From assembly GCA_022702705.1 (NCBI GenBank), contig CM040427.1, forward strand, positions 70,530,783 through 70,594,782: DNA of 64,000 nt. Direction: 5' to 3'. Below the pieces are notes generated by a model. It ran no database searches. It had not been told where the DNA came from and saw nothing but the letters and a program-made list of their open reading frames with translations. This stretch comes from Papilionanthe hookeriana x Papilionanthe teres. Its lineage: Eukaryota > Streptophyta > Magnoliopsida > Asparagales > Orchidaceae. The translations under genes were made by a program, and so were the position numbers. Positions 34,401 to 44,639 of this stretch are shown here, one piece after another; positions within the stretch are counted from its first letter, which is position 1; each line of letters opens with the position of its first letter.

Positions 34401-36712
34401 GACGTTATATCTCTCTGTTGGTGGAATGTTAATGTAAGTACTATGCTTAAACTTGCAGATTTAACTCCTACTTATTATCTAAGTAGTTGACGTGAAACTT
34501 TTGTGTGAGATTGACTGATTTGGATAGTTATTTGGCTTTACCTTTAAGGTTAATTTTTAAGCGTATATTTACTGCTAAACTGGTAAAGATATATTAACTT
34601 ATGATTCAGAAAAACATTACCCAGCAGAGATAATATGGAAGAATGCAGTGTGAAGGAGTCCAAGTTGCTAACCATTGATTATTTCATCTGGGAGTGAATT
34701 ACTTTTTTCGAGGAGTATTTTGTTGGCTTCCTTTTGTGTGACATTATTGACCTTTATACTATTTCCATAACTCAACGATAGATAAAGCCTTCGTTAGGTT
34801 GATTAACCTGATCCACAATTTTGTGAGGTGGTTCACATACATGGCCATAAGAGTGGTTATGGACCGATAAGTCACCGCACATGCTAAAGCCCCCATGTTT
34901 TAAGGAAGAAGAAGCCTCCAATGGAGTATTTTGTTTTGCAACAGACTTTCATTGTTTGTAAGGTGGTTTGCGCACTTGGTATGTTGTAGGATACATGTCT
35001 AGCCACAGCCTACCATAGCCACAAATGCCCAAAGATGGTCCAAATTGTAGGTTTTTCTTTCCTTTTTTGTGGCTAGTTATGAAATCTCCACTTATATACC
35101 CCACATCTGAGGTTGAGCACTTCCTCATGTTTAGTCAAAGATTATGGGATGAAGGTATCACCCTCTCTCCAATTATATTCATAATATTGGTAGGATCTCA
35201 TGATAAAGACAAGAGAGTAAGCCCCTAAGCTTACTTTGATGTGTCTTGCTCCCTTTCATTGATCATCTGCTCATGAGATCATGCACTATGGCCTCTCATA
35301 GAGTTTAGCTTGGCATTGTCACCTATACGTTCTCTTTCTTGTTCTGCTAAGGAGATTCTCCTATGACCAGGTGCTTCACACATTGCTCATTTGCACTTTT
35401 CCTGATGTAGGTGGGACAATCCGTCATGATGCTTTGTTCATGACTTATAAATCTTTTGTGTTGTGGTTGGTTGACTGGTTTCGCTGCATGCTACCCCTCT
35501 GCAGGCATATTGTAGAAGCATGGCTGAAAGTTATAATGAAATCTTAACTTTGATCTAATTTGGCTATTTACACCATAAGGGAATTGTAGAAGCATTGCCA
35601 TTGAATGAGTTGGGCATAATTAATACAAAAACAAGCTAAAAAATGTATTGAGTTCGCAAAATTTAAATTAAATCTTGTAAAAGAGAGTATTTGAATACGC
35701 ACTCTGAACTTTTCACTGTTAGGAATGAGAGGACCCTACCTTAGATTTTTTGAACATCTATTTTGATTTTACTAAGTGATAATAGCTTTCCTTTTCTTAT
35801 TATTGCGACCTCATGAAAATTTAAGAGAAAATTTTATATTCTTTCCAAGCATTTACAGTTTCTTTAATGGATGTTTCAGGAAACAGAACTGTCCTTTAGG
35901 GGCGAAGCCAAAAATTTTTCGTAGCGGGGCACAATTTATGTTTATTTGTGAAAAAATAGTTAAAAAAATTTAGATATATAATAAATAAGAAATCCTAAGA
36001 AATTAAGGTGGCAGGTGCCCCCTAATTGCCAAACCTAAATCCATCCTTGCTTTAGGATGCCATTGAAATATGAAAGTGATATATCAACATCTCTGATTCT
36101 ATTTAACAGCCGCTCTTTATTTCCTAGCAATACTATGCTGCTAAGATGTTTATTGCAAGTGCTCTCTAGTTATTAATTATTCCTTGCAGATTTGTCTTTA
36201 CATTTGCACTAGGTGCTGGTCCAGTCCCCGGTCTTCTTTTGCCTGAGATATTTCCAAACAAAATCAGAGAGAAGGCTATGGCTGTATGCATGTCTGTGCA
36301 TTGGGTAAGTTCAATACATCCTTAGCTTTCACTTGGGAAAATTATAAGGTTAATTCAGTTTTAATATTGTGTCTGTCACGTTTCGTTGTATAATGGTGGC
36401 TCAACTAGTATGTGGCTGGGTTGATTTGCAAGAGAACAGTAAATATGCTTAAAAGTTGTTCATATCAAAATAGAAAATTTCTATCCTTTTCTGGAAAGAT
36501 GAATATATGGTTCATTATGATGCTAATTTCAGGTGGTCAATTTCTTTGTTGGCTTGTTATTCTTGCGGTTGTTGGATATACTGGGAGCAAAGGTTTTGTA
36601 CACAATTTTTGCTTCCTTCTGCTTGATTGCAGCCGCTTTTGTTAGGAGGAATGTAGTGGAAACTAAGGGCAGGTCTCTTCAAGAAATTGAGATCTCCTTG
36701 CTACCACCCTAG
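25433..36712 (+). CDS. sugar/H+ symporter, probable plastidic glucose transporter / SGB1 group (complete)
   Basis: Thirteen exons: 25433-25523, 25624-25741, 25852-25919, 26005-26137, 26419-26518, 26602-26714, 26785-26878, 33694-33847, 33949-34092, 34188-34261, 34345-34433, 36190-36304, 36533-36712. All introns are GT/AG and phases close, giving 490 residues. It is a 12-helix major-facilitator hexose carrier. Visible motifs: DGIGRRR (115-121, loop 2-3), GRFLVGTGMGLGP (149-161), E170-VSPPFVRG, QQLSGIN (302-308), DKLGRK (348-353) and VETKG (473-477; the family usually has PETKG). The N-terminus of about 50 residues before helix 1 is Ser/Arg-rich with an acidic patch. Closest remembered relatives are the Arabidopsis 'probable plastidic glucose transporters', including SGB1. 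SGB1 itself was reported in the Golgi, so plastid location should not be assumed. Helix 2 enters through GYHLSVVNE, where relatives have GYHLGVVNE. An alternative start at Met19 would drop 18 residues. Confidence 0.95.
26879..28761. other. first part of transporter intron 7
   Basis: AT-rich intron DNA with no recognised gene. The A/G-rich stretch 27660-27980 makes a long low-complexity open frame on the minus strand that I reject as coding. Confidence 0.65.
28762..29030 (+). repeat. dispersed repeat R1, copy 2 (partial)
   Basis: Begins TGTCATGGCCCGACCCAGAG and continues with TTGGAATTAACAAAGACGGG and CGTTCGGACGGTGTGAAT. It follows copy 1 (14106) through GCCAGTGAATACT, where similarity ends exactly before the LINE fragment. 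It is in transporter intron 7. Confidence 0.75.
29040..29467 (+). mobile_element. RTE-type LINE, 5'-truncated 3' end
   Basis: Translates, with one frameshift near 29165, to the C-terminal region of an RTE-clade LINE protein: MLYGAKCWPLK, then RMIRWMSG, DRVGVAPATDKVRESRLRWF, GRGRPRKAW and WRKRFM. It is followed by the conserved short 3' UTR (GACCCCACTTAGTGGGATTAAGG) and a (TTG)n tail, GCTTTGTTGTTGTTGTA. Only about the last 430 bp are present, typical of incomplete reverse transcription. It is broken and inactive, and is inserted at the end of repeat R1 copy 2 inside the transporter intron. Confidence 0.9.
29468..30267. other. intron DNA with a pyrimidine-rich island (29550-29980)
   Basis: The island is C/T-rich, with many CTTC/TCTCC words and two short open frames that show only low-complexity Ser/Pro/Leu sequence. 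No domain, exon or known repeat is recognised. Confidence 0.5.
30268..30462 (-). pseudogene. retroelement gag fragment with damaged CCHC zinc knuckle
   Basis: A 64-codon minus-strand frame begins with CYWCRRPGHIERY, a CCHC zinc-knuckle pattern (C-x2-C-x4-H-x4-C) in which the last cysteine reads as tyrosine. A Gln/Lys/Ser-rich tail follows. This is typical of LTR-retrotransposon Gag. No adjoining gag or pol is recognised, so it is an isolated remnant in transporter intron 7. Confidence 0.6.
30463..31649. other. intron 7 DNA without recognisable content
   Basis: AT-rich, with no supported coding region. It may derive from an old retroelement, as the neighbouring gag fragment suggests, but no domain is visible. 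Confidence 0.55.
31650..32200. repeat. degenerate tandem repeat region with ATTGGCAT core
   Basis: A core (A/T)TTGGCAT recurs near 31720, 31768, 31929, 31980 and 32008, with a variant near 32100. It alternates with GTC(A/G)ATGGA and CATCGATGAA-like words at spacings of roughly 30-60 bp, with one longer gap. No open frame runs through it. It lies in transporter intron 7. Confidence 0.5.
32201..33693. other. end of transporter intron 7
   Basis: AT-rich intron DNA up to the TGATGCAG acceptor at 33693. No gene or named repeat is seen. Confidence 0.7.
34434..36189. other. transporter intron 11 (1.76 kb)
   Basis: No coding motif. Includes short direct echoes such as GATAATATGGAAGAATGC and AAATTTTTCGTAGCGGGGC of unknown origin. 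Confidence 0.65.
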
Positions 36713-37056
36713 TAGAGGTACATTTTATTTAATTAACTGAGTTTTTACAACAGAATTAGTATTTTGTTCAAAACAAGCAATATATTTAGTTGTTGTAAAT
36801 GCGTTTTACCCCTTTTTAATAATGTTTCATGAGATTTTATCTTTCATGTCTATTGTCACAGTAATTTGAATAATTTGTGGTTATTTAATTTTAAATCAAG
36901 ATTTTGAATTTAAAACTATGAATTTTTTATTTTTTGAATCATATTCAAGCTTGAATAGATTAAGGAGGAAATCGTTTGAAAAATAAAGGCTAATAACTTG
37001 TGGAATCACGAAATTGCGATATCTTTGCTACTAGTCTAGTAGAGATTTTTTTATTA
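36713..37056. other. transporter 3' flank
   Basis: Sequence after the TAG at 36710-36712, presumably the 3' UTR and polyadenylation region. AT-rich AATAAT/AATAAA-like words occur (for example AATAATG near 36818), but no poly(A) signal can be chosen with confidence. Confidence 0.4.
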
Positions 37057-37247
37057 GGGCCTCTCGCTACATGCCACCCAATTCCTATTTATTCACATAT
37101 TGAACACCTAAACTTCAATTTTTGCGTACAGACCACCCCATCCCCTGGCTTTTGGCCACAGGTAGGGTGGTCTGTATATAAAAATTGAAGTTTAGGTGTC
37201 TGATATGTGAATACATAGGCATTGGGTGGCACGTAGGTATATATCCC
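37057..37247. repeat. MITE-like long hairpin, family M1 copy 4
   Basis: About 191 bp forming an almost complete palindrome. The left arm GGGCCTCTCGCTACATGCC pairs with the reversed right end GGGATATATACCTACGTGCC, and the arms continue through CACCCAAT, AACACCTAAACTTCAATTTTT and GTACAGACCACCC to a loop near CTGGCTTTTGGCCACAG. The AACACCTAAACTTCAATT arm is shared with the copies at 5112 and 20573. A transcript would fold into one long stem. It sits 345 bp downstream of the transporter stop. Confidence 0.75.
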
Positions 37248-38723
37248 TTCTTAATTTAATTAATTGAGCTTCTTCAATCAGAATAAGCATTTAGATCAAA
37301 TTGAGACGATGTCTTTAGCCGTTTTATTTGCATAGTGATCATTTTTCATAATATTGCATTAGATAGGATGCTCCATGAATGTTGCCATTGTTTAAGAATT
37401 TTGTGGTTATTTTGTGTTACAAAGATTGAAATTTAATATCTTGGACTTTGGATTTTCAGTCATTTTCAATGCTTGATTTTAAGGAGATCTCTTGAAAAAT
37501 GAAGCTACACAAAATAAATGCTAGTACATTTTTAATCATCGTTATCCTCATAATTTGTTAGGATTTTCAAGTCAACAAGTTTTTAAGACATACATGTGTA
37601 AAGTAAGAGATTGTTAGTTTAAAATGAAATTAGCATTTATTTTGGGGATAGATTCAGATTTGCAAATTTGTCAAGATAACTTGCTATTTTGGATAGCTTT
37701 GATTCAAAAGTTGAACTTAAATTTATATTAGACCCTATGATTCTCAAAAGTATATTTGGACTCTGCAAGTTGTTGAAGCTGGGTGTATAAGATTGTATTG
37801 TATCCTTGGGCTTGTGTGCAGGAATTCTTTCAGTGAACAATCGCGCAAGTATTTTGAGCCACTTTAGTTTTGAGCTTTCAAGACATTTTGTGAACTGGTT
37901 GGCCTATATCATGTTTGTGAAATCTTTTCGTGGGAAAATAGAGGGGTTTTAGAGGAGCAAAAGAAAAAAAGGAGAGGAGAAAAATAAAGGGGAGAGAGTA
38001 ATTTCTATGTTGGAGTGTCATTTTAATGTATAAAAAGTATCATTGTGATAGAATTTTGTAATGATTTGTGGATTCTTGACTAGGTATCATTTTGAGAAAC
38101 TTTTGAAATGGGTATTTTGGGTATTTAGTTTAATCCTCTTTCCTTATTTCTCTTTTATTATTACTTTATGCTTTCATTATATTCCTGATAAGTGCGTTTG
38201 CATAATTACTAGATGTTTTTTTTGTTCTAATAATTATGTATTGTAGTCTGATAAAGGCTATTTTGACCATGAAATTTGAGATTAAGAAGCTTGATGGCTA
38301 AAAATGTTTGGCTTTAAAGAAACAAGATGTGTGTTATTTTAATCAATTGTAGACTTAAAATACACTTGTCATGTCTGAATATGCCTGGGAGTTTAAGGAA
38401 GTTAGTTTTGAAATGGATGAAAAAGGCTTTCTTGAAAATTCATTTATGTTTGGCAGCATAAAATTTTGAGGTAAGGCTTAAAGATAGTACCTTGTATTGG
38501 GGGTGCTCAATATGGTTTCTTTATGCATAGTAAACAAAAAAAAATTCAATAAAATTTATCAAACAATGGCTTACTTTGAGCGCTAGAAGGTACATGCATT
38601 TTATTATATCTTGAGCCGTTTAATTCCATTATTGGGGTTTTGAAAAATTTCAATGTTGTAGCTGATGATGAAGATTAAATATTATTATTATTACCGAAAA
38701 AAAGTAAGTGTTGTCGTTCAGCT
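37248..38723. other. AT-rich intergenic DNA
   Basis: No gene, exon or named repeat recognised. Confidence 0.6.
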
Positions 38724-39144
38724 TGTTGTGAGAGATGAATAATGAACAAAAATCAAATCTTGAGATCCGAAGCAAAAATTAGAATAGAAGCTCACAAAAC
38801 AAGATAATACAGAGAACAAAAGATTTAAGGTGGAAAAACTTGAGAACGAGAAAAATCACGGAGCCTCACCACATCAAGAAATTCACTATGAAGAAAATGA
38901 GGAGACTCATATATTGTACACCACACTCAAACCTCTCCACACTTTGGAATATTTCATAAAGCTTCTTCTCTCCTTTGTATAAGAGAGAACTCAAAATCCA
39001 ACCCACTTCTATTGTTAATAATGACAAGATGTTAAGAACTTCTTGAAATTTGTTACGGGCTCCGGGGAGTAGCATTATGGTGCTGCGAAGCTCCAATGGG
39101 CATTGCAGTGCTGCATTAGGGTCATGGCAGTGTTTCACTCTCGG
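38724..39144 (-). mobile_element. copia-type 3' LTR, left part (interrupted)
   Basis: Starts TGTTGTGAGAG and carries copia-LTR-like text (AAAAATCACGGAGCCTCACC and GTATAAGAGAGAACTC). Together with 43042-43266 it makes one LTR of about 646 bp in minus orientation, split by insertion of the element at 39145. That length agrees with the 635-640 bp LTRs of the copia element at 47.2-50.2 kb. The outer boundary is set only by the TG and by that length. Confidence 0.5.
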
Positions 39145-40238
39145 TGACACGAGGGTTTTACTCCCTCCTCTTTCCTCTTTCCTCTTTCGTCTTTTCTTTT
39201 TGTCCCCCTTTCCTTTTCTCACCTTTCCTTATTCTCTCCCTCACCTTTTCTTTCTAGGCACTTTCTAAATTTAAATCCTTTCCTAAAATATGAGATTTGA
39301 TTTTATTCTCTCCTTTTATTTTAAAAAGCGTTCTCCTAAAATAACAAATCTGATTTTATTCTCCTTCTAATCTCAACTCTCTTGCCTAAAATCTGAAATC
39401 TGATTTTATTTCCTTCCCAATTTTAAAAGCCTTGCCTAAGGTTTTAAATCTGATTTTAGTCCTTTCCTATTTTAATCTTTTCTAAAATTGAGTAAAGTCT
39501 TTTATAAATAAGAGTTGTTGTGTCTAGGATAAGGGTCTTAATTTTGAAATCTAATTTCAGTTTTATCTGAGTATTTCCCCTCCTAGGGCTATATCCGACG
39601 ACGAGGAAGGTGCTCCGGCTGTAACCCCATCCGAGGTGGTGTATCTTCAATGTTCTTGTTACTGCTTGCTGTCCCGCAGTCCACCGACTTTCCAGCCGCC
39701 CTCCAGCACCTTCGGCCATCTCCCTGCCATCCAAACAGCCGCCCAACTTGTTCTGTTGTCCTCCCAGATCAACGCCAGTTCATTCTTGCAGCCTCCCTGC
39801 AGGTTGTCCCAGCCCCAGCTTCCCATCCAGCCCACTTTCTTGAAGGCCGCAACCCCTACTATTCTTCCAGACCGCTGCCTGTCGTTCCTGCAGCCTCCCT
39901 GTAGGCTATCGCAGCCCCTGCTTCTCATCTAGACCGCTGTCCTGCAGATTGCAACCCCGTTGCTGTCCTTCCGGCACCCCACCGACAGCTTCCCTGCCAT
40001 CCTGCCATTTGCCGCCTCCCTCCCAGCAGGCCGCAGACCTCACCCAGGCCTTTCCGAGCACCTATCACCACTCCAGACTCCGTCATCGCCGAGTTTGTTG
40101 AGTCTTTATCTATGATATTTTGTTTTATGCTTTGACTTACGTATTGTCTTTCTTTCTTTTGAGTCATCGTTATAATCGTGTTTAAGTAATTAATAAAATG
40201 GTGTATTGCGTCGTGGTTTGAGTTAAACTCCGGTATCA
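39145..40238 (+). repeat. 5' LTR of non-autonomous element
   Basis: 1094 bp, TG...CA. A pyrimidine-rich beginning is followed by repeated TTTTAAAATCTGAAATCTGATTTTATT-like blocks (about 39290-39480) and a GC-rich downstream half with many CAGCC words. The copy is slightly longer than its partner at 42014. Confidence 0.9.
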
Positions 40239-40403
40239 TTTGGTATCAGAGCTACCCCAACCCTAGTCCTATCCTAAGGTTTCTAACATCCACCTCTATC
40301 GAATCCACCACACACAAATATTTTTCCTTTTCTTTTTATAAATTTATTTTCTCTTCTTTTTTTGTTCCTTCTTTTTCTTTTCACAGATCTCAATCCATCC
40401 AAC

Positions 40404-41816
40404 ATGCCGCTAAGGAGAACTATAAGGCAAGAGATCCGCCGACTTCAGCGATGGCTTGTGGACATTGAAGATGAAATCAGATGGAAGGTTACATTCGACC
40501 GTAATCGGGAGTGTCGAAGGAGAGAACTAGAAGATATGAAGATGTAGCGGGAACCACAATGTTGGTTCCTATCAATATACTACCTCCAAAAGGTGCAGAC
40601 TCTAGCGTCCGAAGTGGAGAGAACGTAACACCCCCTTGCTACCATCAAACGAAACCAATTTGCAAGTCTGGCCCAACCAGAAGATGAACTCAAGTGGAAG
40701 GTTACCTTCGATGCTGATGACTCGTTGAAAATGAAATCGAATGGAAGGTTACCTTCAACCGTGATCGGGAGTGTCGAAGGGGAGAACGGGAAGTATGTAA
40801 ATGAAGCGGGAACCACAATGCCGGTTCCTACCAACGTACTACCTCCAAAAGGTGCAGAATTTAGCGTCCGAGGTGGAGAAACCGCAACACCAATCAACCC
40901 CTATAGTACTATCCAACAAAACCAATTCACAAGTCTGTCCCAACTAGAAAATATTGGAAGCCATAGATTTGAACATGTTGAAGCAGAATTGACAACTAGG
41001 AGAGTGATCTACTTCGCCGTGTAGGGCGTCATCCAAAAATTGGGTAAAGACATTGCAGATACTGAAGAACAGATTTGTTTTACCGAGCATGGTGTTGTTG
41101 AAAAATTGTCCACTGACAGTTGATATGAGAAAGGTTGAAGACTTTCGGGATTATTCTCCACTTGCAACTAGCGAGGAAGAGATGTCATCAGTTCTAGTGA
41201 ATCCCGAAATAGAGATTCAAGAACAGTAGCTATTCTAGAAGGTGGTGACCTTGATGTAATGAGCGTTCAACTAGAGTATGAAACTGTGGTACCTTAAGTT
41301 ACCGTTTGACAGACGTTGATAGGAGCTATAGCAGGATTGACCTTGGCGGTCCAGAAGAACCTCAAGCTTGAGGAGCCGACATCAGATACAGGGCCACCAA
41401 GGATACGAGAAATACGACCTTTTCGGATGTTTAGAACTCTTCTTGAGTTATCCCTACGGGGGGATGTTCAGAATGTCCGAAGAGGAGCCATTTTGTGCCA
41501 TGTCAGGAATATTACGTGGAGTTACTCAGAGGCTATTTCCCGTTCCGCATGGTACCCCTCGCCAGATGTCCAGATAGGAGAAATGAACCCTAACTTTGTA
41601 ATGGGCCCGAGGAGCTTGATGGGGATGAAAATTATGCTTTGGGATCTAGGTCCTATCTGTGGGGATGAGCTCTCTCATAACGGATTGCTAGTGAGAGTGG
41701 CGCAACCTGCTACAGATTTCATCCCAAAATTGAGTTCTGCTTACATACTTGTCGCTCAATCACCGCACGCTAGGCACGAGAAGTGGAAAAATGATATTTC
41801 AAATGTAGGGGCTTGA
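40404..41816 (+). pseudogene. interior of non-autonomous element: broken ORFs and 260-bp tandem duplication
   Basis: An ATG at 40383-40406 opens a basic, Arg/Glu-rich frame (MPLRRTIRQEIRRLQRW...) of about 47 codons. From 40467 and again from 40727 the same text repeats: GATGAAATC(A/G)ATGGAAGG, CGGGAGTGTCGAAGG, GCGGGAACCACAATG and TACCTCCAAAAGGTGCAGA. This is a tandem duplication with a period of 260 bp. A separate 166-codon frame at 41316-41816 has no domain I recognise; a WYPSPDVQIGEMNPNFVMG stretch is the most distinctive. These may be decayed gag or captured sequence. Confidence 0.5.
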
Positions 41817-42013
41817 GAGTTGCATTATGGGAACCCTCTTCTATATGCAGTTCTCGCTCAAAATGTGTCAAAAGAGGATGACTACTTATTCTACCAGAAT
41901 GTGTTGTAGAATGACACATCGACATGATCGACCTACCAGAGGACTTACCGCCGTACTATGAGGATCCAGAAGCTTCGACGAATGAGGTCGAAGCTCCCCC
42001 AACCCAGGGAGAA

Positions 42014-43036
42014 TGACACGAGTGTTTTCCTCCCTCATCCCTTTTTCCCTTTCGTCCTCCTTTTCTTCGTCTCCCCCTCATCTTTTCTTCCTAAGAACTT
42101 TCTAAATTTAAATCCTTTCCTAAAATATGAGATCTGATTTTATTCTCTTCTTATTTTAAAATGTCATTTTCCTAAAATATTAAATCTAATTTTATTCTCT
42201 TTCTAATTTTAAAACCTTTGCCTTAAAATCTGAAATCTAATTTTATTTCCTTCCCAATTTTAAAAGTCCTGCCTAAATTTTGAAATCTAATAGTATTCCT
42301 TTCCAATTATAATCTTTCCTAAAATTGAGTAAAGTCTTTTATAAATAGGAGTTCTTGTGTCTAGGGTAAGGGTCTTGATTTTGAAATCTGATTTCAGTTT
42401 TATCTGAGTATTTTTCCTCCTAAGGGTTGTATCCGATGATGAGGAAGGTGCTCCGGCTGTAACCCCTGTATCTGTTCGACATTCCAGCCTCCCTCTAACA
42501 CCTCCGACCACCTCCCTGCCATCCAAATAGACGACCAACTTGCTCTGCTGCAGTTCTAGATCAGCGCCAGTTCATTCCTGTAGCCTCCCTGTAGGTTGTC
42601 GGGGCCCCAGCTACCCATCCAACCCACTTTTCTGCAGGCCGAAGCCCTGCTGTTCTTCCAGACAGCCTCCAGTTGTTCCTGCACCATCCCTGTAGGCTAT
42701 CGCAGCCCCTGCTCCAGACCGCAGTGCTGTAGGTCGCAACCCCATTGCTGTCCTTCCAGCACCCCACCGACAGCTTCCTTGCCATCCCGTCATCTGTCGT
42801 CTCCCTCTTAGCAGGCCGTAGACCTCTCAGGACTTTCCTAGCGCCTACCATCACTCCAGACTTCCTCATCGCCGAGCTTGTCGTGTTTTCATTTGTTGAG
42901 TCTTTATCTAAGATGTTTTGTTTTATGCTTTGACTTACGCATGGTCTTTCTTTTTCTTCATTCATTATTGTAACTGTGTTTCAGTCATTAGTAAAATGGT
43001 GTCTTGCGTCGCCGTTTGGGTTAAACTCCGGGATCA
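42014..43036 (+). repeat. 3' LTR of non-autonomous element
   Basis: 1023 bp, TG...CA, the partner of 39145-40238. Similar throughout, with several small deletions and many substitutions, so the insertion is not recent. Confidence 0.9.
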
Positions 43037-43041
43037 CTCGG

Positions 43042-43266
43042 ATTATGCAACACTTATTCTGGGCATTGGAGTATTGTGCTCTTAGCTTTTGAACTTTAAC
43101 TGGTTGTTGCAACGCTATCTTCCGTGCGCTGGGATGCTAGTTATAAAAAGAAAAAAAAATTAGGGGTGCAAACCTAATACAGGTGGGTGACAAACTCATC
43201 GTCAACTTTGAAAAACAAAAATGAGGGCTCTGAGTGAATAACTGATTAACACTATTAGACTTAACA
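43042..43266 (-). mobile_element. copia-type 3' LTR, right part
   Basis: The continuation of the LTR begun at 38724, resuming after the target duplication. On the minus strand the LTR would start TGTTAAGTCTAATAGTG at 43266, directly preceded by the purine-rich CTCCAAGTGAGAT, the usual copia polypurine tract form (AAGTGGGAGAT). Confidence 0.55.
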
Positions 43267-43279
43267 TATAATAATATCT

Positions 43280-43990
43280 CACTTGGAGACTAATTACAAT
43301 CAATTCGGCTCCTCCAAATTGTAGCATCTTTATAGTTATGAATTGTAGTGTAGCTCATCCTGGTCTCAGCTTTCATGAACTCTAATTGAAGCTAAGCATA
43401 GTTCCTATTTCTCAACTATCATAACCTTAGTCAACATGTTTGTATGATTCTGAGTTGTGTATCTTCTTTAAAGATAATTGACCATTTTCTAGGAATGAAC
43501 AAATGAAATGTTATATTATCTGAATATATTTCGTCCTGACATGAATAATGATGTTCTTTGCTAGATAAATATCACCCGTAGTATCAATGTGAAGCTTTCC
43601 ATTTTCTTACTTCTTGCCAAGTTATATCTAAATCTCCACAACCAAATTATTTTCTTATTAGCTTCTGTGATGACAATATATTAAATTTTTATAGTTAATA
43701 GAGCAACAATCTTTTGTAATTTAGAAACAACTCACAACCGTGTTCCCCAAAGTGAAATATAATATGTTGTAGTACTACTATTAATATCTCCTACAAGATC
43801 TGAATCTACATATGCCTATGGATTAATCTCTGCACTTTCAAAGCAAAATGTTTTGTTGATTATTCCTCTCAATTATTTGAGAATTCATTGCATTGCCTCC
43901 TAATGATATTTGTTTGGATTACTTATGTATCGACTGACCACTCTCACCGTATGTATAATATATATTTTTTCATATCATCACTTACATCAA
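43280..43990 (-). pseudogene. Ty1/copia RNase H and 3' end, degraded
   Basis: On the minus strand, frame-broken text matches the end of a copia polyprotein: YVDSDLVGDINSS, then VVSKLQKIVAL, EANKKIIWLWRF and a QNHTNMLTKV-like terminal motif (usual form NPADMLTK). Upstream RT and integrase are missing; the similarity stops near 43990. It continues into the LTR described at 38724/43042. Confidence 0.75.
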
Positions 43991-44105
43991 ATTTGTTATT
44001 TATGTTTGATCAGCTTCAGACTTAGGCGATTGTTTCTTAGATTGCTTAAAGTAACTAGCTAAGAGGTTGCACACTGATGTTGCCTCGCTCATGTTGAATT
44101 TGTGA

Positions 44106-44552
44106 TACAGGAGGAAATCCAAACCACAACGAAAACACAAATATTATTTCTAAATTCCAAATGAATTACAAACATGACACTTGAAAAACAAGAAGCTGAC
44201 GAACAAACATGAACAACATAAAAAATAAAATACGTCCGCGGATGAAAATGGGAATGGAGGCTGCTGGACGGTGGGCTGGCTACTGATGGAAGATGGCTGT
44301 GGCCGAGGGGAGGTGGCAGGAGCAAGGGCAGCAGTCGGGAGATGGCTGCGTTTGTTGGAAGAGGGTTGGAAGGTGGCTGACATCTGTAGGAGAGGGCTGC
44401 AGTTGCTGGAGAAGGTCTGTGGGCTGGAAGGAGGCATGAAGCGGTGTCCTTGAAGCGTTGGAGAACATGTGCCGGTGGTTCGGTAGTAGCAGGAGGTAGT
44501 CTGGACAACAGCCGGAAGGTTGGGCAGCACTCAAAAGAGGGATGACCACCAC
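44106..44552 (-). mobile_element. inverted LTR fragment related to the non-autonomous family
   Basis: Read on the minus strand this ends GGATTTCCTCCTGTATCA, like the GGTTTTCCTCCGGTATCA end of the LTR at 45734. It carries the same kind of CAGCC/CTTCC-rich GC-rich segment (44230-44530). The open frames it generates on both strands are Ser/Pro-rich low complexity and not genes. Confidence 0.5.
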
Positions 44553-44639
44553 CATGTGAGAAATTTCAGTCCCAAGAGATTGGATGGAGATGGAGGCATG
44601 CTTGCATGTTCTTTAACTGACAGTACAGTTGATAGTGGG

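Larger units (their letters stand above)
39145..43036 (+). mobile_element. complete non-autonomous LTR retrotransposon (3.9 kb) with target duplication CTCGG
   Basis: The two LTRs are 39145-40238 and 42014-43036. Both begin TGACACGAG and end in TTAAACTCCGG(T/G)ATCA. CTCGG lies directly before the first (39140-39144) and directly after the second (43037-43041), a perfect 5-bp target duplication. The primer-binding site is TGGTATCAGAGC at 40241-40252, matching initiator tRNA-Met. A purine-rich AGGGAGAA precedes the 3' LTR. The 1.77 kb interior lacks protease, reverse transcriptase, RNase H and integrase, so the element must be moved by another element's enzymes. It looks like a LARD-like element or one that keeps only gag-like debris. 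Confidence 0.9.

Noticed and set aside
39456..40239. Frames of 84-104 codons on both strands
   Set aside because: They lie wholly inside the 5' LTR of the non-autonomous element and recur, broken, in the 3' LTR.
44089..44555. Several overlapping Pro/Ser-rich frames on both strands
   Set aside because: They come from the GC-rich half of an inverted LTR fragment; the sequence matches LTR text, not a gene.
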